Of a stretch of 64,000 nucleotides of DNA, positions 47,115 to 55,078 are shown in pieces (within the stretch, counting starts at the first letter, position 1; the number at the start of each line of letters is the position of its first letter). Position numbers and translations under genes: made by a program. The notes under the pieces are model-generated. The model saw only the letters and a list, made by a program, of their open reading frames with translations, was not told where the DNA came from and ran no database searches. Source of the stretch: Drosophila miranda (lineage: Eukaryota > Arthropoda > Insecta > Diptera > Drosophilidae); assembly GCF_003369915.1 (NCBI RefSeq), contig NC_046675.1, forward strand, positions 14,756,001 through 14,820,000, written 5' to 3'.

Positions 47115-47688
47115 ATGTCGCAAGGCGGTGGCACACCAGCGGGAAGCAACGCGGCCGCACTTCAGGCAGCTGGCGGGGGCGTGGTCTTCAGCAAGGTCTT
47201 CATTCAGCGCGATTACAGCGTTGGCACATCCGTCAAATTTCACACGAGGCTTCCCACAGAACTGGAGGGTATTGTACGTATAGCTGCACTTAAAAATTTT
47301 GTATAGAAATACATTGGATCGTATAATCTGCAGATTGAACGACACGTCTTCGAGTCTACTATCAATAGGCTAAACGAATTTTATGCCGAGGCGGAGGAGG
47401 GCTCCTGCGGCACCTACTGTGAAGGCTGTATAGGCTGCATCACAGCATACTTGATCTACATGTGCTCCGAAACGCACTACGAGAAGGTATTTTAATCGTT
47501 GATATGCCTTTGCAGTCCTAAACTAATTTCTGAATCATCGCCCATAGACCCTTCGTAAGATATCCAAATTTGTGGCTTCCCAGAATGAGCGCATTTACCA
47601 TCAAAAGGGACTGCAGCTTATCGATCCCACCTTTCGGGGTCTTCGCGTCATAGAGATTACAATATTCGATCGTCCTGGGCGAACGTGA
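47115..47688 (+). CDS. Golga7/Erf4-family palmitoyltransferase accessory protein
   Basis: Exons 47115-47273, 47334-47486 and 47548-47688 give 150 residues. The core reads KVFIQRDYSVGTSVKFHTRLP, IERHVFESTINRLNEFYAEA and ETHYEKTLRKISKFVASQNE, ending RGLRVIEITIFDR. This is the full Golga7 (GCP16)/Erf4 pattern. Golga7 partners DHHC acyltransferases (DHHC9 in mammals) on the Golgi and supports Ras palmitoylation. A Cys-rich stretch (CGTYCEGCIGC) lies in the middle. The first exon adds a Gly/Ala-rich N-terminus absent from the human protein. I chose the ATG at 47115 because an upstream AAATTTCAG acceptor suggests a 5' UTR intron. If that intron is kept, the in-frame ATG at 47037 adds 26 residues. 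The D. melanogaster counterpart is probably CG5447. Confidence 0.9.
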
Positions 47689-48600
47689 CTTCCGCTTTCC
47701 CATTCAGCCAATGAGTTTTTCATGTGAGAACAACCAACATCAACCATAGCAACCGCATCAACGAGGAGAAGAAAGACCCGTTTCGAGAATTAGAAAGCAA
47801 AAAGTCAATGCCATTGTACGTGTGTGTTTCCAAATATCCAAAAGCTGTGGAATCAGCTAAAGCTTTATATTATATCAAGATTTGTGTGAGTACTATCTGC
47901 AATAAGTTCAACCACCCTATTCAACGATATCTTATCCCTGCAGATTGGCAGCGCAGCGGCCAGTTCGTGCTTTGGGGCATGCGACTTAGTCATGAGTATG
48001 CTGGGGACGCGGACCCGTCTCTGCTGCAGCCACATACGATACGATACCTTAAATAACAAGAGTTAATGGTTAGGTTAGCCGAGGCAGGGTTACAGCCAGT
48101 TAGATAGTATTTACGCGTTAGCAGGCATTAGTCATGTAAGTGAATAGCTACTGAATTGCATTTTGAGCCCAAGGGATAGTTGCAGCATATGTTACAATTG
48201 TCTATCAGATTGTTTGTTTTCTAATTAAATATAGCTGTAGTATCTTCTAACTCTTCGCTTGTCCTAACGTTGAATAAGTGCGTTACAGCCGCAGAACATG
48301 CAAAAATAGTTATAGTTATATAAAAGGAGCATACGACTAAACGATTTCAGACAGCGCCAAATGAACTTAACCATCAACAAGCGAAGAATTGTTCTATTTT
48401 AATACAATTCCGCAATATTGATTAACATAGTTGTCTAGCTTTTAAGGAAATATATACATATTGCCGTCATTTAAACAAAGATAATCTGTTTTTTTTTTCT
48501 TTTCATCTCTGCCAATTTTTTAGCAAATATGTTGACACAAGAAATACTTTTTGTGCGAAATTTGGTGCACATTTTCGTACTTGTTTACTTATCATCTACG
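47689..48600 (+). other. Downstream region of the Golga7-like gene
   Basis: Probably 3' UTR. A CCCTGCAG-preceded stretch at 47942-48060 looks exon-like and could be an alternative 3' exon, but no family match supports it. Confidence 0.35.
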
Positions 48601-48631
48601 GTTTTATTGTCAAGTTCAGGGTAACTGCCGG

Positions 48632-48640
48632 TATATAAAG
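48632..48640 (+). promoter_or_regulatory. TATA box of mucin-like gene 1
   Basis: TATATAAAG, about 55 bp before the ATG at 48687. A forkhead-type TGTTTAC lies upstream at 48592-48598. Confidence 0.75.
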
Positions 48641-48686
48641 CCAGACTCAATCATACTCAAGACATCCGATGTTTCGAGGCGCAAAG

Positions 48687-48923
48687 ATGAAGTTGACTAT
48701 CTATCTGTTGGGAGTATTCCTGCTGGCCAGTCTCTGCCTGCTTCAGTCCTCTTCTGCTCAGGACACGACAACGACAACGACAACCACAACCACAACCACT
48801 ACAACCACAGCTAGTCCGACAATTGTGCGCACAAAACATGTCACAAAGCATGTGAACAACAAGCAGGTTAAAACTGTCCACAGGAGACGCAGCAACGCGA
48901 ATATAATCGTATTTTCAACTTAA
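48687..48923 (+). CDS. Small secreted Thr-rich (mucin/glue-like) protein 1
   Basis: A 78-residue protein. The signal peptide MKLTIYLLGVFLLASLCLLQ ends near SSSA. A run of about 16 Thr follows, then a short basic tail with RTKHVTKHVNNKQV and RRRS. The Thr run is a mucin-type O-glycosylation candidate. There are no Cys residues after the signal. An in-frame ATG at 48669 would sit almost at the cap site, given the TATA box, so 48687 is preferred. The poly(A) signal AATAAA (48922) overlaps the TAA stop. The other three family members lie within 8 kb, but the tail of this one lacks their shared RISNL-type motif. Expression in larval salivary gland is possible by analogy with glue genes and is inference. 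Confidence 0.8.
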   Translation: MKLTIYLLGVFLLASLCLLQSSSAQDTTTTTTTTTTTTTTTASPTIVRTKHVTKHVNNKQVKTVHRRRSNANIIVFST

Positions 48924-48929
48924 TAAAGG

Positions 48930-49340
48930 ATCTAGGCAACACTATTTGGGGGAGTTCTCCAAATCACGATATAAAATCTGTTAATAATAAAGATATGTCC
49001 ATTCTTGCTCACCTAAAGATAGTAGCTATATTTGATATATTATATTTTCTACACATTTAAGTACGAATATATTCGTATATAAGAATATATGTAGACACAT
49101 ATATTATTAATAATACTTAGTTCCGTATGGATCATAGCAAGCAACAAGTTTCTGAAGATGCACCGCTTAAATATGTATGAAATATCCTTATAACGCTGCC
49201 CCTTAAAACAAAAGCACAAACAGATAAACTACTTAGACATCTTACATACTAGATCGCTTAACATATGTATGTTGTCCACATTCGTTCGTCCGTAGGTGCA
49301 AGCGTATATCCGTTTATCCAATAATTTGATCAGGCCCATA
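48930..49340. other. Spacer/Pdf 3' region
   Basis: A/T-rich with ATATAT runs. It probably contains the Pdf 3' UTR on the minus strand. No other gene seen. Confidence 0.45.
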
Positions 49341-49349
49341 TTACAACTA

Positions 49350-49643
49350 CTACCCCGCTTCGTTCATGTTCTTGGGGAGACTCAGGAGCGAGTTTATGAT
49401 CTCCGAGTTTCTCTTCCTGGTGGGAATGGACAGAGAGTTGTCCGTAATGTATGGATATCGGCAGAGAGGGACCCCCTGGTTGGGCGCAAGCTGTCCGACA
49501 GTGTTGAACCAGTCCATGAGATCCCGATTGTACTCCTTGCGCACGTATCGCTCCTCGTCCGGCAGGGACATGGTCCGGGATAGCTCGCAACGGGAGCAAA
49601 GGGCCGCGATGAGCATTGCCAGAGTCAAAGCGTATTGAGCCAT
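49350..49643 (-). CDS. Pdf: Pdf, pigment-dispersing factor neuropeptide precursor
   Basis: Intronless 97-residue prepropeptide. PDF is the main output peptide of circadian clock neurons and acts through the class B GPCR Pdfr. A signal peptide from the ATG at 49643 (MAQYALTLAMLIAALC) is followed by the conserved PDF-associated peptide start LPDEERYVRKEYNRDLMDWF. The dibasic/tribasic KR site (TRKR) then releases NSEIINSLLSLPKNMNEA, followed by the amidation Gly. Compared with the known fly peptide, it has Ile for Leu at position 4 and Glu for Asp at 17, and the stop comes directly after the Gly with no basic residue. The open frame extends 11 codons upstream only by a GTG, so it is not used. 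A TATATAAG box lies about 95 bp upstream. Confidence 0.96.
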   Translation of the reverse strand: MAQYALTLAMLIAALCSRCELSRTMSLPDEERYVRKEYNRDLMDWFNTVGQLAPNQGVPLCRYPYITDNSLSIPTRKRNSEIINSLLSLPKNMNEAG

Positions 49644-49738
49644 TGCCAGGGCAATGAGGAGCAGGAACCGGAACACAATCGAAGAAGCGTACGGGAGAGC
49701 TGCACCTTTCGAATGAGCAATTGCGAGGAAGTCCTCGA

Positions 49739-49746
49739 CTTATATA
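49739..49746 (-). promoter_or_regulatory. TATA box of Pdf
   Basis: TATATAAG on the minus strand, about 95 bp before the Pdf ATG. This gives a short 5' UTR of around 65 nt. Confidence 0.75.
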
Positions 49747-50255
49747 GGGAGGCCAGGACTAGGGAAACAGCTTAGGTAAGCCCCAGCGGGAGACCACAAC
49801 CACGCAACCCAAAAGCGTCGGTATCGGCGTCAGCATCAGCGTTAGCAGGAGTACGAGTATCACTGTCATTCCCATGGCTAATATGTCGGGCGCAGGCAAA
49901 TAAGCGAGTCAGCAGAGTCGAGTGAGAGTTAGACCTGGGCAAATATTTGATTATGCAGTGTTTTATGTGACAACGTGCAACAGAGCGCGAGGTCTGCGCT
50001 CAGGATGTTTGCCCAGGAGGAGCAGGGAGCCGGGATGACGTCTGTTGGCGACACTCTCTTCAGACGACTGATTAATGATTTAGACCGGGCGTCGTAAAAA
50101 TAAAGCGCATCATTTAATATCTAATTTATAGCTTCTCTCGTTGGAGCAAGTTCAGAAATTCCAGCTTTTTCTACCAGACTGTGTAAATATGTATGCCCAA
50201 AATATTCTCTTAGACACGTTCATTCGTTTAAACATCCATGCATAGTCGAAGCACT

Positions 50256-50330
50256 TAATTGGCGAAAACATAACTCTAATATTTGCTAAGCAAATCATTC
50301 GATATTGTCGTTGAGTTCCGATATAAAAAG
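50256..50330 (+). promoter_or_regulatory. Promoter of mucin-like gene 2, with inverted repeat
   Basis: AATTGGCGAAAACATAACTC, then the 6-3-6 inverted repeat ATTTGC-TAA-GCAAAT (50281-50295), then TATAAAAAG (50322-50330). The same three elements in the same order precede gene 3. Confidence 0.7.
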
Positions 50331-50394
50331 GCTCACGGCCATGGGGGATGACATAAAATTAGACTAGAAAGAAGCACCACCACGTAGCATCACT

Positions 50395-50790
50395 ATGAGG
50401 ACGGGACAACTGGCAGTGGGACTCCTGGCTGGGAGTCTGTGCATTTGGCTGACGAATGCGGCAACCAGCACCACCACGACATCGAGCTCCGCCGCCACAG
50501 CCACAACCACAACCACAACAACGGCAGCGACAACGACAACGACAACGACAACCGAGGCTACGACCTCGACAACAAGTACAACGGCATCTACGGTTCACCG
50601 CAAAAGAGTCCGTATAAGCAACCTGAGATTTTCGTCAAACAGGAGGATCCGGGCATACAGGCGCACTACTGTTAGAAGCACTATCAACAGAAGCCGTTTG
50701 CTCAGAAGAAGGGTCCTTGCGAGGGTGCAGAATCGTATTCGTTCACGGTCGATGCCCAGGATCATAAAAAGGCGGCGTAATCGGGGATAA
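50395..50790 (+). CDS. Small secreted Thr-rich (mucin/glue-like) protein 2
   Basis: A 131-residue protein. The signal peptide MRTGQLAVGLLAGSLCIWLT ends near NA/A. About 50 residues of Thr/Ser/Ala follow (many TTTT runs), a likely O-glycosylated region. The C-terminal half is very basic and opens with VHRKRVRISNLRFSSNRRIR, a segment shared with proteins 3 and 4. There are no Cys residues in the mature part. The gene is intronless with its own TATA box, and AATAAA follows at about 50825. Genes 2 and 3 are tandem duplicates, about 0.84 kb apart (50790 to 51631), including their promoters. The family may correspond to a group of uncharacterised Thr-rich genes near Pde6 in D. melanogaster; this is from memory and not certain. 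Confidence 0.85.
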   Translation: MRTGQLAVGLLAGSLCIWLTNAATSTTTTSSSAATATTTTTTTAATTTTTTTTEATTSTTSTTASTVHRKRVRISNLRFSSNRRIRAYRRTTVRSTINRSRLLRRRVLARVQNRIRSRSMPRIIKRRRNRG

Positions 50791-50879
50791 GCAATGGTAT
50801 TAGCATTCACATATCAAGCAAAGCAATAAATATCATTGAAATTACACGATATACGGTTTTATCGTATCTTTGTCCCAGG

Positions 50880-51335
50880 ATACACAAATTTGGTCATCTG
50901 GTCAGAAAGAATTTTTTTGTTTGTATTTTTAACTATACGATCCCTACTTCTATAAGGGGTCCAGGGTCAGCAGCAAGTGGGTCTTAGTCCCGGCGATTCT
51001 CCGTTAGGTTCACTTAGGGGTTGAGGTCAATCTTAGATCCTTCTGTCGGGCAGGACCGCTGGATGAAGCTAGACCAGTCTACGCCGGAGTCTGGTACTAG
51101 CTAGTCGCCTCGCCAGCACGTTTCGGTGGCTACTGAGCTTTTGAAGCATGCGTCTCGGCTTGCGACGTAGAAGTCTCTGCCGATGTCACGGTTTTGGATA
51201 TGGCTATATCGAAGTATGATGCCTAACATACTTTATGGTGTCCGAAGCGCTTTCTACTGTGGATGGTGGCGAGGTCTGTGTTCAGTCGTATCTCCACCTT
51301 TTGGAGCTGTTCCTCGCAGACATGATGGGGACTCT
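50880..51335. mobile_element. Possible transposon-derived segment between mucin genes 2 and 3
   Basis: About 400 bp of G/C-richer sequence between the duplicated units, absent from the equivalent spot upstream of gene 2. The minus strand can be read in short coding-like pieces (for example HHVCEEQLQKVEIRLNTDLA) interrupted by stops. I cannot name a family. It may instead be unrelated unique sequence. Confidence 0.25.
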
Positions 51336-51516
51336 TGAGCGGCGACTATTTATTTATAGACAGCGCAGCATTTCAAATCTAATTTTGTAGCATTCACTTT
51401 CAGGGCTCAGAAATTCCACCGTATTCTTTTGTGTAACTTCCAGACTGCGCAAATATGGCAAAAATAATCGCGCAGAAATACCCGTACATAGTCAAAGTAC
51501 ATAGGTAAAGTACGTA

Positions 51517-51581
51517 ATTGGCGAAAATATAGCTCAAATATTTGCCAAGCAAATCCGATTGTCTTCGGGGAATATAAAAAG
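51517..51581 (+). promoter_or_regulatory. Promoter of mucin-like gene 3, with inverted repeat
   Basis: AATTGGCGAAAATATAGCTC, then ATTTGC-CAA-GCAAAT (51540-51554), then TATAAAAAG (51573-51581). This parallels the gene 2 promoter. Confidence 0.7.
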
Positions 51582-51630
51582 GCCCACGGCCATGGGCCAA
51601 GACATTAGAGCAGCAAGAAGCAACACCACC

Positions 51631-52053
51631 ATGAGGACGGGACATTTGGCACTAAGACTCCTGGCTGTGAGCCTTTGCATTTGGATGACGAATGCGGCAA
51701 CCAGCACCACCGCGACAACGAGCTCCGGCACGACTACAACAACTGTTGCGGCCACCACCACGACATCGGCGTCTGCGACAACTACAACTACAACTACAGC
51801 TGCAACTGCAACTGCAACTACAGCTGCAACTACATCGGCGGCGACAACCGTTGCATCCACGGGAACGGTACGTCGCAAGAAAATCCGTATTAGCAACCTG
51901 AAATGGTCGTCAAATCGCAGGATCAAGGTTCACAGGGGCACCACTAATAGGAGCACTCGCAGCAGAAGTGTTTCGGGCAGCCGGATCTTGAGGTCTCGCA
52001 ACGGTAGCCGTGCGCGTGTTTTGGTCTTGAACCAGCGCCGTGCTCAGGGATAA
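51631..52053 (+). CDS. Small secreted Thr-rich (mucin/glue-like) protein 3
   Basis: A 140-residue paralogue of protein 2. The signal peptide MRTGHLALRLLAVSLCIWMT is followed by a Thr/Ala/Ser tract of about 60 residues, longer and more Ala-rich than in protein 2. The basic tail starts VRRKKIRISNLKWSSNRRIK. It is intronless, with a TATA box 50 bp upstream and AATAAA at about 52096. The open frame extends upstream to 51559, but that part lies over the TATA box, so 51631 is the start. A hAT-type element is inserted about 90 bp past the stop. Confidence 0.85.
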   Translation: MRTGHLALRLLAVSLCIWMTNAATSTTATTSSGTTTTTVAATTTTSASATTTTTTTAATATATTAATTSAATTVASTGTVRRKKIRISNLKWSSNRRIKVHRGTTNRSTRSRSVSGSRILRSRNGSRARVLVLNQRRAQG

Positions 52054-52141
52054 TCCTATTAGGATATCCACATACTTGTATCCATCTTCGAAAGCAATAA
52101 AAACCAAATGTAGTGCAATCAATCAAACTGTATGAATACCC

Positions 52142-52917
52142 GTCGGAACCAGTGCTGCCAGGATTTCAGAGTCTATATAAACTAGATTTGAAAAAATATG
52201 CTAAAAGTGGCTAAAACCGGAAAAAAATATGCTAAAAACTAAACCCCAAAAGTAGAAAAGTTTCAGTGATTTCATTATGAGGTATGTCGTCCACCTCAGC
52301 AACCTCCTCTTGACTGTTGTAGTATTTGTCTTTTTTTTAAATTTAATTCCAATATCTTAATGGCGATTCGTAGTTGTGGGTACATTTTTATAAATTATTT
52401 GACTGAACACTCAGATAGTTCCACATCAGCACCATGGGAGAGAGAGCATTTGAATAGCAAAAAAGAGCAATTGGCTCGAAAAGGTGGTTTCTTTCCGCAT
52501 CTTTGTGGGCCAGTTTCTCTGCCCAAAACATAATAATATTTTCGGTATTTTCCCATTTGAAAAAATAATAATTTTACACACAACACCGTTGGTATTTTGT
52601 GCCGCAGCACGTTGTCTACGGAAAGCACATTGAGTTTCTTAAGAACTTCAAAATTATAGCGTAGTCTGAAATTTAACAGAACCAAATTCTTGCTCTTTTG
52701 AACAAAGTTGCCATCACAAAATGCATAAAAAGCTGTTCCGATATTTTGTATTCAACAAATCCAAAAAAGATTAAATTACATTTAAAGCTTAAAATAATAA
52801 GCTTTCGAAATATGCTAAACAGCTTATAAGTACAAGCTATTTGCTAATTTAATAAGCCACTTTTTAAAATGATAGATCTAGCTTGAAATGGGCTTTACTG
52901 GCAGCACTGGTCGGAAC
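52142..52917. mobile_element. Non-autonomous hAT-type DNA transposon with 8-bp target site duplication
   Basis: The element spans 52150-52909 (760 bp). Its ends are perfect 12-bp inverted repeats: CAGTGCTGCCAG on the left and CTGGCAGCACTG on the right. It is flanked by the exact direct repeat GTCGGAAC (52142-52149 and 52910-52917). An 8-bp duplication with CAGTG-type ends is the signature of the hAT superfamily. Subterminal AAGTGGCT motifs occur near both ends in inverted orientation. No intact transposase frame is present; a 96-codon open frame on the minus strand has no recognisable domain. It is therefore a MITE-like or internally deleted copy. The exact ends suggest a fairly recent insertion. 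Confidence 0.85.
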
Positions 52918-54980
52918 GGTTTTTTTTTTCAAAGTTAGGATCGAATTTCATAAAGGAACATGATTTTAAAGATTTTAAAAATTTGAACAGTCAAATAAAG
53001 TCGTGGGGATCCAGGCTGTCAATCGGCCTCACTATCTAGATTACGAAAATGTGATCGATTTTTGTCCGAAACTGAATATGAAGCCATCATGATCGTTGCG
53101 AAAATCGTCAAAAACTTGATGTCCTTTGTTCTCCTGATCACGAAAAGACATGACACCCCCGATCGCCCGCTCTATAGTCGAGATATATCGTAGAGAAAAA
53201 TATCAGTACTCAAATTGTTTGCTCAGCCAAAAGTTCGGGACTAAATCTTTGCCAGATCGGAGGTAGTACTCTTCTGATTATGACAAGACATGCCACGCCC
53301 AGATCGCCTGCCCTATAGCCGAGCAATATCGTAGAGATAATTTCCATTGCGGAGTCTACAAGAGGTATACACTAAAGGTACAACAAATTCGAATAGCTTC
53401 CTGTTGGAATGAAGAGGACAAATAAGTTCACATTGTTTTTAGAGTAATTCCCAATTGTGTGATTTATTTTTGATTCAATTGCAAGTCTTACATATTTAGG
53501 TATTGTAAATAAAGGTGAATAAATCTTAGGAACAGAAACAATCAACGAAATGATTATGAAGTATACACAATTAATTTGTCACAAAAGAAATAGCTATTCG
53601 TAAAGTTGTCTGGATTTTGATTTTCAAGCGAGCGGCAGATTAACTAGAAAAATACATGTTTGTTTATTGATTTAACATTTCGAGTTTGATCTTAAGAAAG
53701 CCTTCTTAGCATACGCGGATAAATGAGAAAACAATGAGATGGCGGCTCTTAAACACTGTAACGCTAAGCAATTCAGTTGTAGTTACATATTACTATAATA
53801 GTTACATATTGTATAGACATTTCCATTCATGTCCGAATATACATATACATAGTTCGATTATGTTCTATATACTCGTAGTTCGCTCTGTACAATAAACACG
53901 AAGATAAAGTAAACTTCTTAGCAGCAACTACAATAAGTAGAAGAGGTGTGAAGAGGGACCGATCGTTTTACTCATTAGCATTCGAGTATCTATTGTATAT
54001 TTACCGACATACAAACGAGTATATGACAAGAGTATCGTTTTTTATTTGAGTTTCGAGTTCAAAAATTGACTGGCGTCCATATTAATATTTATGTTTATCT
54101 TTATGTACGAGTGCTCGCGTATATCTATTTATACAATTAAACGGATTGCGGATTGTGGATGAATATTAAGAACAATTTGCGTACGCCTTTTGTTTGTGTC
54201 TAAGTTTCAATTTCGTATTGATATTCTCAATATTTGTGCTGTGCTCACAATTCACACCAGTAGAGTGTGGAATCATTATTTTACTTTTCTTTTCTTTTGT
54301 TTTTTTGGTGTTCTTTCGGGTGGGGTGGGGGGAAATATCATATAATATTGCTATAGTTCGCACACAGTCTGTGCATATACATACATATATATTAGTTTAG
54401 TAGTTATTGGGATACATCGATGCCTGATCTCGCATAGCCTCACGAATTGCAGCTTAAAGACTAACAGAGTTCTACTTAAATATTTAGGCGTGTTATAGGT
54501 ATAGTATTTCATACGTTTGACTAGCACGATTTGGTTAGGGGAACTACATACATACAGATACTTAAATTGATCCATCTACTTGAGTACTGTAGCTTACAGG
54601 ATAACTATAGTTCAGAGTCAGTTAGCGACAGAGACACGGAACTTGAGAGATAGATAGAGAGAGAGTGTGTAACCACCAAAAGGTTCAACGCGTGGGCTTC
54701 GCACCTTCGGGACCTTAAATAGATCACATATTTTGACATTCACTTATCTTAATATTGCAACTGCATTTGCTTCCTACTCCTCCGAGTAAACCTTCTCATC
54801 TTGTGGTATTTTTGTGGGATATTGTGGATTGGATTGGATAGTTCTCCACTTATAGACGTACAAATAGTAGTAGATACAGGTAGGTCGAGTGGATAGGGCA
54901 GAGTACCCTAGAGTACACTCAGAACTCAGATCAAAGGATTCAAAGGATGGCTCAAAATAGTAATTTGTCGGGATCATATG
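52918..54980. other. Spacer between the hAT element and Pde6
   Basis: No supported gene. It contains a 70-bp imperfect direct repeat (53143-53205 and 53272-53342). The right part, on the minus strand, is probably the Pde6 3' UTR. Confidence 0.4.
53143..53342 (+). repeat. Imperfect direct repeat (about 65-70 bp, two copies)
   Basis: CTGATCACGAAAAGACATGA..CCCGATCGCC..CTATAGTCGAGATATATCG recurs as CTGATTATGACAAGACATGC..CAGATCGCC..CTATAGCCGAGCAATATCG, 129 bp downstream. It looks like part of a dispersed repeat, family unknown. Confidence 0.5.
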
Positions 54981-55078
54981 CTCTCCAATTAGAACTCGGT
55001 CAGCCCCCCTCCGCACTTGTCAGTCTCACTGCCAGAGGTGCTGGAGGGAGTCGCCATATTCTAATTGGAGGGCTTTCG

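Noticed and set aside
47724-48056. 110-codon frame downstream of the Golga7-like gene
   Set aside because: No homology, begins inside the likely 3' UTR. The exon-like part at 47942 is in a different context and unsupported.
49644-49676. Upstream extension of the Pdf frame
   Set aside because: The apparent start is GTG, not ATG, and it would precede a complete signal peptide that begins at 49643.
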